Positions 1 to 6,295 of a stretch of DNA of 6,493 nt are shown here, in pieces. The position numbers and the translations under genes were made by a program. The notes beneath the pieces were generated by a model. That model searched no databases. It had not been told where the DNA came from and saw only the letters and a program-made list of their open reading frames with translations. The DNA comes from Alphaproteobacteria bacterium (GTDB lineage: Bacteria; Pseudomonadota; Alphaproteobacteria; Bin95). Each line of letters opens with the position of its first letter. Within the stretch, counting starts at the first letter, position 1. The stretch lies in NCBI GenBank assembly GCA_022822125.1, contig JAJECF010000057.1, forward strand, positions 1 through 6,493, in the 5' to 3' direction.

Positions 1-1
1 C

Positions 2-121
2 CTCGCCAGCTTCGCATGGCGGTACAACCGGCGCTTCCAGCTCCAGACCATGATCCCGCGCTTCGTCCATAGCGCCGCCCGTACCCAGCCCATCCCCTAC
101 CGAAATCTCATCGCTGGATGA
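2..121 (+). CDS. IS1595-family transposase, C-terminal fragment (5' end outside window)
   Basis: The frame starting at base 2 is open for 39 codons to a TGA at 119-121. It contains FAWRYNRRF, then a stretch of the form MIPRF-x6-RT-x-P-x-PYR, and ends RNLIAG. I recognise this as the extreme C-terminus of ISXO2-like DDE transposases of the IS1595 family, where an aromatic-rich FxxRYNRR segment closes the catalytic domain and is followed by a conserved 'PYR.L' tail. The catalytic residues and the left end of the element would lie before base 1, so whether the copy is intact cannot be judged. The fragment is GC-rich like the chromosome, unlike the AT-rich DNA that begins just after it. It converges on the protease gene with a 30-base gap. 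The right terminal inverted repeat should lie between 122 and about 150, but without the left end it cannot be defined. Confidence 0.82.
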   Translation, partial: LASFAWRYNRRFQLQTMIPRFVHSAARTQPIPYRNLIAG

Positions 122-151
122 ATCTCAGGGATAAGCAGGAAAATCTATTCT

Positions 152-841
152 TTATTCGTCGCCCTTTGTGAGAGAAAATCCAACTGGGTTCGCTGCAATG
201 ATTTCTAGGGCATGCTTTATGTTATGTGCGATAATAATTCCGGTGTTGGTATCGTATGTTTGAGTTGTTTCGTTACCATCCTTATCACGCACTTTATGCC
301 TATCGTATCGATACCCGGATATTACACCAATGACGGTTTGTTTATCTGGAGAGCTTCGACGGGCAATTGGGCCACCAGAAAAACCGGGATTATTATGGCC
401 GTCAAGGAAAATTTGATTGTCTTCATACATAATTGCCGATACGATAGCCTTCTTGATGAATGGCAAAGGAAATCCCATGTTGAGCTCTGTTTTTGCATCT
501 GCGCCCAGCCCATAAGGGAATCCAAGAAAGTAAACATCTTCGGCTAGCATTAGTCCATCCATTGTTAATTTTAAAGGATAAGATGCGCCAAAGGCGTATA
601 TTGGAGATAGAACCGTTATATCGATATGTTCGGCACCATGTCCTACCAAATATGTATCTATTGGTACCCATTTCCTATCATGCGATATATATACAACTGC
701 TTTATCTCGAATGGGTTCAACTATATGTCTCGCCGTTATCATGTATCGTTTACTTTCAACATCGATAGTGAAGCAAGTCCCGATCTTTTCATTGTATTTA
801 ATGTGAAAAGTTCTTTGCAATATATTTGCGGTAATAGTCAT
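152..841 (-). CDS. Trypsin-like serine protease (S1-type peptidase), cytoplasmic
   Basis: This predicted 229-residue protein is a stand-alone trypsin-fold peptidase. Counting from the chosen start, the catalytic triad is His39 in ITARHIVEP, Asp74 in HIDITVL, and Ser155 in NNPGFSGGP. An oxyanion-type GxSGGP motif and a following VIGVISGYR strand complete the second beta-barrel. The N-terminus (MTITANILQRTF) has no signal peptide or membrane segment, so the enzyme should act in the cytoplasm on an unknown substrate. I chose the ATG at 839-841 because GAGGAG lies 9 bases before it. An in-frame ATG at 875-877 would add 12 residues but has only a distant purine run ahead of it and overlaps the upstream small frame. 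The gene is markedly AT-rich: 601-660 has 23 G+C of 60 by hand count, and nearby dnaE stretches are far richer. This suggests horizontal acquisition. Related small trypsins occur in bacterial conflict systems, but no partner effector is visible here, so a defence role is only a hypothesis. Confidence 0.88.
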   Translation of the reverse strand: MTITANILQRTFHIKYNEKIGTCFTIDVESKRYMITARHIVEPIRDKAVVYISHDRKWVPIDTYLVGHGAEHIDITVLSPIYAFGASYPLKLTMDGLMLAEDVYFLGFPYGLGADAKTELNMGFPLPFIKKAIVSAIMYEDNQIFLDGHNNPGFSGGPIARRSSPDKQTVIGVISGYRYDRHKVRDKDGNETTQTYDTNTGIIIAHNIKHALEIIAANPVGFSLTKGDE

Positions 842-850
842 TGTATTGAT

Positions 851-856
851 CTCCTC
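851..856 (-). promoter_or_regulatory. Ribosome binding site that decides the protease start
   Basis: On the minus strand GAGGAG occupies 856 to 851, 9 bases before the ATG at 841. The TGA stop of the small upstream frame (857-855) overlaps the first bases of this site, giving TGAGGAG. That arrangement is typical of translationally coupled genes. It favours the 841 start over the in-frame ATG at 877. Confidence 0.7.
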
Positions 857-926
857 ATAATTCACAATGTTTGGCATAATAATCTTGCATAATCTTCCCC
901 AACCAATCCGGTAAATTGTCGAACAT
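855..926 (-). CDS. Small ORF (23 aa) or tail of a truncated gene, coupled to the protease
   Basis: The ATG at 926-924 opens a 23-codon frame (MFDNLPDWLGKIMQDYYAKHCEL) ending at the TGA at 857-855. GAGG sits 5 bases before the ATG. The same frame stays open further upstream to the dnaE TAG at 971-969, adding 14 codons (SHFLPPDYLHIEDR) without a start codon. The residue mix (LPPDY, LPDWLGKI, QDYY) looks like real protein rather than random translation, and the base composition matches the protease gene. Two readings are possible. It may be a true small protein or leader peptide coupled to the protease. Alternatively it is the C-terminal remnant of a gene whose 5' part was lost when this DNA joined the dnaE 3' end. 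I do not recognise a family. Confidence 0.4.
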   Translation of the reverse strand: MFDNLPDWLGKIMQDYYAKHCEL

Positions 927-968
927 TCTATCCTCTATATGAAGATAATCCGGCGGTAGAAAGTGGCT

Positions 969-3900
969 CTAAATCTCCTGAATTTCCTCGATATTCTGCA
1001 TCGCCTTCAGCTCGGCGAGCATGCCGGGCGTGACGGTGTATCGGCTGCCGAGCGACATCTGCACTTCATGCGTCCTGTCCATGTCGAACAGGATCCGGAC
1101 CTCGCCGCGCCCCGTCGGCTCCCGTTGCAGCACGCTCCGGATGCGGGGCAGCGCCTCGTAATTGTCGATGAAGATGCTGACGCCGTTGCCGGTCTTGCCA
1201 ACGGCGGCGTCCAGCGGCTCCACGGACCTGGCGGTCAGGCGCGCATCCTCGCCGTCCAGGGCGGCTTCGCAGGCGAACAGCAGCGGTTTCCCAGTGTCGA
1301 GCAGCGTCCTTGCGGAAGCCAGAACTTCGGAGAACAGCGTGATCTCCGATTGGCCGGAACTGTCCGAGACGGTGACGAAGGCGAACCGGTTGCCGCGCCT
1401 CGATGTGCGCTCCTGTTTCGAGAGCACGGTGGCGGCAATATTCACGGCCGTGCGGCCCCGTTTCACAAGGCCCGGCAGCGCGCGGATCGGATCGACGCGG
1501 AGGCGCTGGAAATAGCGCTCATATTCATCCAGCGGATGGGCGGACAGGTAAAACCCCGTCGCATCGAATTCGTGCTGGAGGCGCTCCATCGGCTCCCAGC
1601 CCGGGGCGTTCGGCAATTTGAGGTCCGGCGCCAGATTGTCCATGGCGCCGAAGAGATTGGTCTGGTTGGTCGTCCGCTCTTCCTCCTCCACGGCCGCGTG
1701 GCGCATCAGCATCTCCGCGCCGGCGAACAGGCGCGCCCGGTCCGGCTCCAGCGTGTCGAAGGCCCCCGCCTCCGCCAGTTTCTCCAGCAGCCGCGAATTC
1801 AGCGCTTTCGGGCCGAGCCGCCCGGCGAAGTCGAACGGGTCCTTGAAGGGGCCGCCGGCGCTGCGCTCCCTCTCCACCGCCTCCATGGCGGCCCTGCCGA
1901 CCGACTTGACGGCGGCGAGCGCATAGCGGATCGCGGCCGCGCCGTCCGGCGTCGCCTCGACGCGGAAGAGGGCGCCGGAATGCTGCACATCGGGCGGCAA
2001 CAGCGCCACATCCATCCGGTCCAGCTCGCGAAGCAGGGGAGCGAGCTTGTCGGTGTTGCCGAGCTCATGGGTCATGGATGCGGCCATGAATTCGACCGGA
2101 TGGTTCGCTTTCAGCCATGCGGTCTGGTAGGCGATCAGCGCATAGGCGGCGGCGTGGGATTTGTTGAAGCCGTAGCCGGCGAATTTGTCCACCAGGTTAA
2201 AAATCGTTTCGGCCAGTTTGCGTTCGACGCCGCGGGACACCGCGCCGTCGATGAATGTTTGTCTCTGCGCGTCCATTTCCGACTGGATTTTCTTGCCCAT
2301 CGCCCGGCGCAGCAAATCGGCGCCGCCGAGCGTGTAACCGGACAGGACCTGCGCGATCTGCATCACCTGTTCCTGGTAAATGATGATGCCGTAGGTCTCC
2401 TCCAATATCGGCTGGAGGCTCTCATGCATGTAATCTATGCGTTCGCTGCCGTGCTTTCTCTTGATGTAGGTCGGGATGTTTTCCATCGGGCCCGGACGGT
2501 AGAGCGCGACAACGGCGATCAGATCCTCGAACCGGGTGGGTTTCAGCTTCTTCAGCGTGTCGCGCATGCCTGCGCCTTCCATCTGGAACACGCCGACCGT
2601 GTCGCCGCGCGAGAGCATCCGGAAGGTCTTTTCGTCTTCCAGCGGCAGTTTCAGCAGGTCGATCTCTATGCCTTTCGCCGCCAGCATCCTGCGCGTGTCC
2701 TCAAGAACCGTCAGCGTCTTGAGGCCGAGGAAATCGAATTTGACGAGGCCCGCCGCCTCCGCCCATTTCATGCTGAATTGCACCGCCGGAATGTCGGAGG
2801 AGCCGCGGTCGCGGTAGAGCGGGGCGATATGCTGCAGCGGCCGGTCGGCGATCACCACGCCCGCCGCATGGGTCGAGGCGTGCCGGTACAGCCCCTCGAG
2901 CTTGAGCGCCAGATGGATAAGCTGCCGGACGGTGTCGTCCTCGTCCCGCATGGTCTGCAGAACCGGTTCGTTGGCCACCGCGTCTTCCAGCCTGGGCGGG
3001 TTCGCCGGGTTGTGTGGCACCAGCTTGCTGATGCGGTCCACCTGGCCGAACGGCATGTTCAGCACCCGGCCGACATCGCGGAGCGCCGCGCGGGCCTGCA
3101 GCTTGCCGAATGTGATGATCTGCGCCACCCGGTCCTGGCCGTAGCGCTGCTGGACATGGGCGATCACCTCGTCGCGCCGGTCCTGGCAGAAGTCGATGTC
3201 GAAATCCGGCATCGAGACGCGCTCGGGATTGAGGAAGCGCTCGAACAGCAGCCCCCAGCGCAGCGGGTCGAGGTCTGTGATCTGCAGGGCCCATGCGACC
3301 ACGGACCCCGCCCCGGAGCCGCGCCCGGGCCCCACCGGAATGTCCCGGTCCCTCGCCCAGCGGATGAACTCGGAGACGATGAGGAAATAGCCCGGAAACT
3401 TCATATCGACGATGACGCCGAGCTCGTATTCGAGCCGCTCGCGATAGGCTCGGGCGTCTTCTTCTCCGGCGCCGCCCGGAAAGACATGCTCTGCGAGCCT
3501 GGCTTCGAGCCCCTCGCGGGCCAGGCGGCGGAGCTCTTCTGCCTCGTCCGCGCCGGCATCGAAAGCGGGCAGGATCGGCTCCGACTCGGTCGGCATGAAG
3601 GCGCAGCGCTGCGCGACGACAAGCGTGTTGTCCACGGCCTCCGGCAGGTCGGCGAACAGCGCCCGCATCTCTTCGGCCGTCTTGAAGCGATGGTCGGGCG
3701 TCAGGCGCGGGCGGTCCTCCTCCTCGACCCGCCGCGAGGACGCGATGCAGAGCAGCGCGTCATGGGCCTCGTAATCGTCCTCCGCGCCGAAATGCACGTC
3801 GTTGGTCGCAACCAGCGGCAGGTCGAGCTCATAGGCGAGGTCTATCGACGCCGCCTCCCCGGCAGAACTGCCGCCTCCGCCGTGGCGCATCAACTCGACA

Positions 3901-4415
3901 TAGAGGCGGCCCGGAAACAGGCCGTTCAACCGCTCCAGAAGCTCGCGCGCAAGGTCCGTGCGGCCTTCCGCCAGGGCGCGTCCGACCGGGCCGCGCGGCC
4001 CGCCGCTCAGCGCAATCAGGCCGTCGCTGTGGCCTTCCAGACGGCTCCATTCCACATGCGGCGCGTCCGTGCCCTCGGTTTCCAGAAAGGACGCCGAGAC
4101 GAGCTCCAGCAGGTTGCGATAGCCGGTTTCGTCCTGCGCCAGCAGCAGGATCGGCGCCGGTTCCTCGTCATGGCGTCCGGGCTGCCGGGGCGCGTCCCTG
4201 ACCGCAAGCAGCGTGCCGATGATCGGCTGGAGGCCAGCGCGCGAGGCATAGACGGCGAACTCCATCGCGCCGAAGAGATTGCCGCTGTCCGTGACGGCGA
4301 CCGCCGGCATGCGGGACTGCCTGCAGAGGGAGACGAGGTCCTCGATCCGGACCGCCCCTTCCGACAGCGAATAGGCGGAATGCACACGCAGATGCACGAA
4401 ATCGGCATGGGGCAT
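969..4415 (-). CDS. dnaE: DNA polymerase III subunit alpha (replicative polymerase)
   Basis: DnaE is the catalytic subunit of the replicative C-family polymerase and works with epsilon, the beta clamp and the clamp loader. The predicted 1148 residues are about full family length. An N-terminal PHP domain (about 1-275) starts HLRVHSAYSLSEG. The palm follows with GPGRGSGAGS (362-371) and the catalytic pair Asp406/Asp408 in PDFDIDF; the third acidic residue is Asp561 in KFDFLGLKT. The fingers region has YRPGPMENIPTYI (639-651) and YQEQVMQIA (680-688). Next come a helix-hairpin-helix region, a C-terminal OB fold (about 985-1065), and a short tail ending IEEIQEI. The PHP HxH motif reads H8-x-R10, a loss shared with E. 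coli DnaE, so proofreading is expected from a separate epsilon subunit. The start ATG at 4413-4415 has GAGGGAG about 10 bases ahead. This is the DnaE1 type, not the DnaE2 (ImuC) mutasome polymerase, since no imuA/imuB neighbours are present. Its 3' end abuts AT-rich foreign DNA. Confidence 0.97.
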   Translation of the reverse strand: MPHADFVHLRVHSAYSLSEGAVRIEDLVSLCRQSRMPAVAVTDSGNLFGAMEFAVYASRAGLQPIIGTLLAVRDAPRQPGRHDEEPAPILLLAQDETGYRNLLELVSASFLETEGTDAPHVEWSRLEGHSDGLIALSGGPRGPVGRALAEGRTDLARELLERLNGLFPGRLYVELMRHGGGGSSAGEAASIDLAYELDLPLVATNDVHFGAEDDYEAHDALLCIASSRRVEEEDRPRLTPDHRFKTAEEMRALFADLPEAVDNTLVVAQRCAFMPTESEPILPAFDAGADEAEELRRLAREGLEARLAEHVFPGGAGEEDARAYRERLEYELGVIVDMKFPGYFLIVSEFIRWARDRDIPVGPGRGSGAGSVVAWALQITDLDPLRWGLLFERFLNPERVSMPDFDIDFCQDRRDEVIAHVQQRYGQDRVAQIITFGKLQARAALRDVGRVLNMPFGQVDRISKLVPHNPANPPRLEDAVANEPVLQTMRDEDDTVRQLIHLALKLEGLYRHASTHAAGVVIADRPLQHIAPLYRDRGSSDIPAVQFSMKWAEAAGLVKFDFLGLKTLTVLEDTRRMLAAKGIEIDLLKLPLEDEKTFRMLSRGDTVGVFQMEGAGMRDTLKKLKPTRFEDLIAVVALYRPGPMENIPTYIKRKHGSERIDYMHESLQPILEETYGIIIYQEQVMQIAQVLSGYTLGGADLLRRAMGKKIQSEMDAQRQTFIDGAVSRGVERKLAETIFNLVDKFAGYGFNKSHAAAYALIAYQTAWLKANHPVEFMAASMTHELGNTDKLAPLLRELDRMDVALLPPDVQHSGALFRVEATPDGAAAIRYALAAVKSVGRAAMEAVERERSAGGPFKDPFDFAGRLGPKALNSRLLEKLAEAGAFDTLEPDRARLFAGAEMLMRHAAVEEEERTTNQTNLFGAMDNLAPDLKLPNAPGWEPMERLQHEFDATGFYLSAHPLDEYERYFQRLRVDPIRALPGLVKRGRTAVNIAATVLSKQERTSRRGNRFAFVTVSDSSGQSEITLFSEVLASARTLLDTGKPLLFACEAALDGEDARLTARSVEPLDAAVGKTGNGVSIFIDNYEALPRIRSVLQREPTGRGEVRILFDMDRTHEVQMSLGSRYTVTPGMLAELKAMQNIEEIQEI

Positions 4416-4557
4416 GGGACCCGCACTCCCTCACCGTCGGAGAGTCGGGTCCTAACCGGATTCGCCCGCCCGGCGCGAGCGATTTACCCACAAAGGCGCG
4501 GAAATCGGCGGCCGCGAAAACCGCGCGCCGTCTCCGGCTCGCTGCCCGCCCGGCGTC

Positions 4558-4705
4558 CCTCATCCTGAGTAGCGCCGGTCTTCGCCTTGCGAAGGCCGGC
4601 GCGTATCGAAGGACGGCTGCCGGCAGTTCGGGGCGGTCCTTCGATACGCGCCCCCTTCGGCAGGCTCAGGGCAGGCTACTGGCGCGGTCGCTACTCAGGA
4701 TGAGG
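4558..4705. repeat. Composite palindromic intergenic repeat, copy 1 (148 bp)
   Basis: The ends are a perfect 16-bp inverted repeat: CCTCATCCTGAGTAGC at 4558-4573 and its complement at 4690-4705. Inside, a second perfect inverted pair of 17 bp (4598-4614 and 4636-4652) contains GCGTATCGAAGGAC and its complement. The left unit also has its own hairpin, with 12-bp arms at 4574-4585 and 4589-4600, one mismatch and a 3-base loop. The element therefore reads as two inverted units, each running from CCTCATCCTGAGTAGCG to CGCGTATCGAAGGA, head to head around 4615-4635. It lies about 80 bases downstream of the dioxygenase stop and may fold in the transcript and limit read-through toward dnaE. The function is inferred only. 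Confidence 0.9.
4652..4677 (+). repeat. 26-bp module inside repeat copy 1, shared with copy 3
   Basis: Bases 4652-4677 begin CCCCTTCGGCAGGCTC and match 6354-6379 with only two differences in 26 (G to A at the ninth and twentieth bases). In copy 1 it lies after the CGATACGCG motif. In copy 3 it lies before that motif, so it behaves as a separable module of the repeat family. Confidence 0.75.
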
Positions 4706-4787
4706 AAGGGGACAGGCCCCTCTTCGTCGCCCCGACCCTGTTTCAACACGCCCGGACATCGCGAGGAGCCAATTCTCAAACGGTCTC

Positions 4788-5654
4788 TTACTCCGCCGCC
4801 TCCGCCGCCGGCGCGAGCGAAGCGAGATAGGGGCGGTCGCCCTGTATCGTCACCCGGTGGCCCTTGCGCTCCTCCGGCCAGTAGTCCCACATGGCGTGGT
4901 GCTGGAGGCAGCGATTGTCCCAGAAGGCGATGTCATTGACGTCCCATTTGAAGCGCACCTGGAATTTCGACTGCTCCATATGCTCGAACAGGAAGTCGAG
5001 CAGCGCGCGGCTCTCCGCGTCTCCCAGGCCCTCTATGCGCGTGGTGAAGGCGCGGTTCACATAGAGCGCGCGCCGCCCGGTGTCCGGATGAGTGCGGACG
5101 ACCGGATGCACGGCTTCCGGATAGACCTTCCCGGCGTCGTCCACATTCCGGTCCCGATACCGGCCCCGATAGATATGCTCCGATTCGTGCCGCGCATTCA
5201 GCGTCGAAAGAAATGCCTGCATCGGCTCCGACAGGTCGTCCCAGGCTGCATACATGCTCGCGAAGAGCGTATCGCCCCCGTGGCTCGGCAGCTTGTGCAA
5301 TTGCAGCATGGTGCCGAGCGGCGGCTCCTCATCGCAGGAGACGTCGGTGTGCCAGGCGTCGCCATTCGCGATTCGCGAGTCCTTGTGCGTGTGGATCACG
5401 AAAATCTCCGGCCGGCCTTCCAGATGCGGCGCGGCGGGATGCAGATGCAGGCCGCCGAACCGGCGCGCGAAGGCGATCTGTCGGTCGGGCGACAACGCCT
5501 CCTGTTCCTTGAAGAACAGCACCTGGTGGCGCAGGAAGGCGGACCGCACCTCCTCGAAAACGTCGTCCGGCAAGGGTTCGCGCAGGTCCACGCCGCGAAT
5601 TTCCGCTCCGACCGCAGGGGTCACGCTCCTCACATCGATATGACGATAGGCCAT
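4788..5654 (-). CDS. TauD/TfdA-family Fe(II)/2-oxoglutarate-dependent dioxygenase
   Basis: The predicted 288-residue enzyme would couple 2-oxoglutarate decarboxylation to hydroxylation of a small, probably anionic, substrate in the cytoplasm. It follows TauD nearly end to end. The iron ligands are His102 and Asp104 in AWHTDVS and His252 in DNRCLQHHA. Arg267 in GHRVTIQGD is the expected 2-oxoglutarate carboxylate ligand. Other family blocks are RHQVLFFKEQ (42-51), LPSHGGDTLF (122-131), HPVVRTHPDTGRRALYVN (183-200) and FTTRI (203-207). Compared with E. coli TauD as I remember it, the substrate His70 is kept (His72 here). Tyr73 is replaced by Ala75, and the Asn95 position falls at Gly98 or the adjacent Asn97 depending on the gap, so taurine is not assured. 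The ATG at 5652-5654 is chosen for its strong ribosome site; the frame upstream overlaps the previous gene and looks non-coding. It is the second gene of an operon with the EthD-like protein, 25 bases apart. Confidence 0.93.
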   Translation of the reverse strand: MAYRHIDVRSVTPAVGAEIRGVDLREPLPDDVFEEVRSAFLRHQVLFFKEQEALSPDRQIAFARRFGGLHLHPAAPHLEGRPEIFVIHTHKDSRIANGDAWHTDVSCDEEPPLGTMLQLHKLPSHGGDTLFASMYAAWDDLSEPMQAFLSTLNARHESEHIYRGRYRDRNVDDAGKVYPEAVHPVVRTHPDTGRRALYVNRAFTTRIEGLGDAESRALLDFLFEHMEQSKFQVRFKWDVNDIAFWDNRCLQHHAMWDYWPEERKGHRVTIQGDRPYLASLAPAAEAAE

Positions 5655-5662
5655 GCCTGGCT

Positions 5663-5669
5663 CCTCCTC
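5663..5669 (-). promoter_or_regulatory. Ribosome binding site of the dioxygenase gene
   Basis: GAGGAGG runs from 5669 to 5663 on the minus strand, 8 bases before the ATG at 5654. It lies in the 25-base gap after the stop of the preceding gene. It fixes the start at 5654, removing the 32-residue arginine-rich extension that the longer open frame would add. Confidence 0.8.
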
Positions 5670-5679
5670 TTCCGTTCGC

Positions 5680-5982
5680 TCAGTCCAGCGCCTGCGCGAT
5701 ATCGACAATCCGGCGCGTGCGGGTGACGCGGTCCTGCCAGACGCGGTCAAACTCGGCGATCAGGGCTGCGATCGCGTCCGAACCCGTCGCTTTCTCCGCC
5801 GCCGCGAGATCGGCGAACTCGTAGAAGGCGAGATGCGCGCCGTCATCGCTCCAGCCGCGAAACGCCTTCCTTACATTGAATGCGGCCTTCGCATCCGGCA
5901 GGTGTTCCTCGGCATACCAGCGGTCGAAGGCGTCCCGGTCGCTCCCGGCCACCTCGGCGCGCACGATCAGATAAGCAGTCAT
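5680..5982 (-). CDS. EthD/Dabb-like small ferredoxin-fold protein (hypothetical)
   Basis: The predicted protein has exactly 100 residues. It opens with a beta strand (MTAYLIVRAEV), followed by a helix with the signature FDRWYAEEHLPDA (19-31), a second strand (VRKAFRGWSDD), a third (HLAFYEFADL), a helix (about 59-80) and a last segment RTRRIVDIAQ. This order, and the WY-x2-EHLP motif, suit the dimeric alpha-beta barrel proteins of the EthD/Dabb type, which act as small monooxygenase-like or accessory proteins in degradation pathways. No cofactor residues are evident. I chose the ATG at 5980-5982. A longer frame begins at a TTG at 6036, but its 18 extra residues are not family-like. The ribosome site is modest (GGGAA about 7 bases upstream). 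It precedes the TauD-like gene by 25 bases on the same strand and is probably co-transcribed. The family call is moderate and the function is unknown. Confidence 0.8.
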   Translation of the reverse strand: MTAYLIVRAEVAGSDRDAFDRWYAEEHLPDAKAAFNVRKAFRGWSDDGAHLAFYEFADLAAAEKATGSDAIAALIAEFDRVWQDRVTRTRRIVDIAQALD

Positions 5983-6082
5983 CGGCAATTCCCGTGGGAT
6001 GAACGCTGCCGGCCAGTCTGTGCCACTGACTGCCAACAGGCAAGTCCGCCGCGCCCGGCCGGATGTAAGCGCGCCGCCTCCT

Positions 6083-6145
6083 TCATCCTGAGTAGCGGCG
6101 CATCCTTCGATACGCGCCTGCTGACGCAGTCGCTACTCAGGATGA
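6083..6145. repeat. Palindromic intergenic repeat, copy 2 (63 bp, shortened)
   Basis: A perfect 15-bp inverted pair, TCATCCTGAGTAGCG at 6083-6097 and its complement at 6131-6145, bounds the element. The right unit is complete and carries TCCTTCGATACGCGC at 6103-6117, identical to 4637-4651 in copy 1. The left unit is reduced to its outer arm, so this looks like a deletion derivative of the two-unit form. Confidence 0.85.
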
Positions 6146-6159
6146 GGGAGCAGAGCCTG

Positions 6160-6240
6160 CTGATACCAGCGGCATCGGGTTGAAACTCACGGGCAAATGC
6201 CGCCCGGCGTCCCCGCCACTCCTCATCCTGATACCAGCGG
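6160..6240 (+). repeat. 13-bp direct repeat CTGATACCAGCGG, two copies
   Basis: CTGATACCAGCGG occurs at 6160-6172 and again at 6228-6240. The second copy overlaps a truncated outer arm of the palindromic repeat: CCTCATCCTGA at 6221-6231 matches the first 11 bases of the arm and then diverges into the 13-mer. The 13-mer contains a small inverted pair, GCTG and CAGC. It seems to be a second, unrelated interspersed repeat or a junction left by one. Confidence 0.55.
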
Positions 6241-6295
6241 TTGTTGATCGGAACCGACGGCGTGGCGCCTCCCTGCCGTAGCCCCGGTCCTTTGT

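Larger units (their letters stand above)
4416..4787. other. Non-coding gap between the dioxygenase gene and dnaE
   Basis: This gap separates two genes on the minus strand. The dnaE-proximal part (4416-4557) should hold the dnaE promoter, but I could not pick a convincing -35/-10 pair. A GANTC site (GAGTC) lies at 4442-4446. The remainder is mostly the composite palindrome at 4558-4705. Between the palindrome and the dioxygenase stop is a weak 5-bp hairpin (AGGGG 4707-4711 with CCCCT 4717-4721) without a T tract. No RNA gene or protein-like frame was seen. Confidence 0.6.

Noticed and set aside
842..877. The earlier in-frame ATG at 877 as the protease start
   Set aside because: It has no well-placed ribosome site and would overlap the small upstream frame, while the ATG at 841 has GAGGAG at 9 bases. 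It remains possible.
212..892. Several + strand frames of 88-111 codons opposite the protease
   Set aside because: They overlap the protease antisense and each other and show no domain. The protease triad makes the minus strand the coding one.
963..4568. A 1201-codon open frame on the + strand opposite the whole of dnaE
   Set aside because: It is antisense to an unmistakable dnaE. Long antisense frames are expected in high-GC genes with biased third positions, and its translation is rich in Arg, His and Gln with no domain I recognise.
4707..4721. AGGGG/CCCCT hairpin as a rho-independent terminator for the dioxygenase gene
   Set aside because: The stem is only 5 bp and no T tract follows on either strand.
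4857..5726. A 289-codon open frame on the + strand opposite the dioxygenase gene
   Set aside because: The minus strand encodes a full TauD-type protein with all catalytic residues. The + frame shows no family motif and is a GC shadow.
5655..5750. N-terminal extension of the dioxygenase by 32 residues
   Set aside because: The extension overlaps the end of the preceding gene and is Arg/Ser-rich. The ATG at 5654 has a strong GAGGAGG site and starts where TauD homologues start.
5653..6183. A 176-codon + strand frame across the EthD-like gene and into the repeats
   Set aside because: It overlaps the convincing EthD-like gene antisense and runs through palindromic repeat DNA; its sequence is low in protein-like character.
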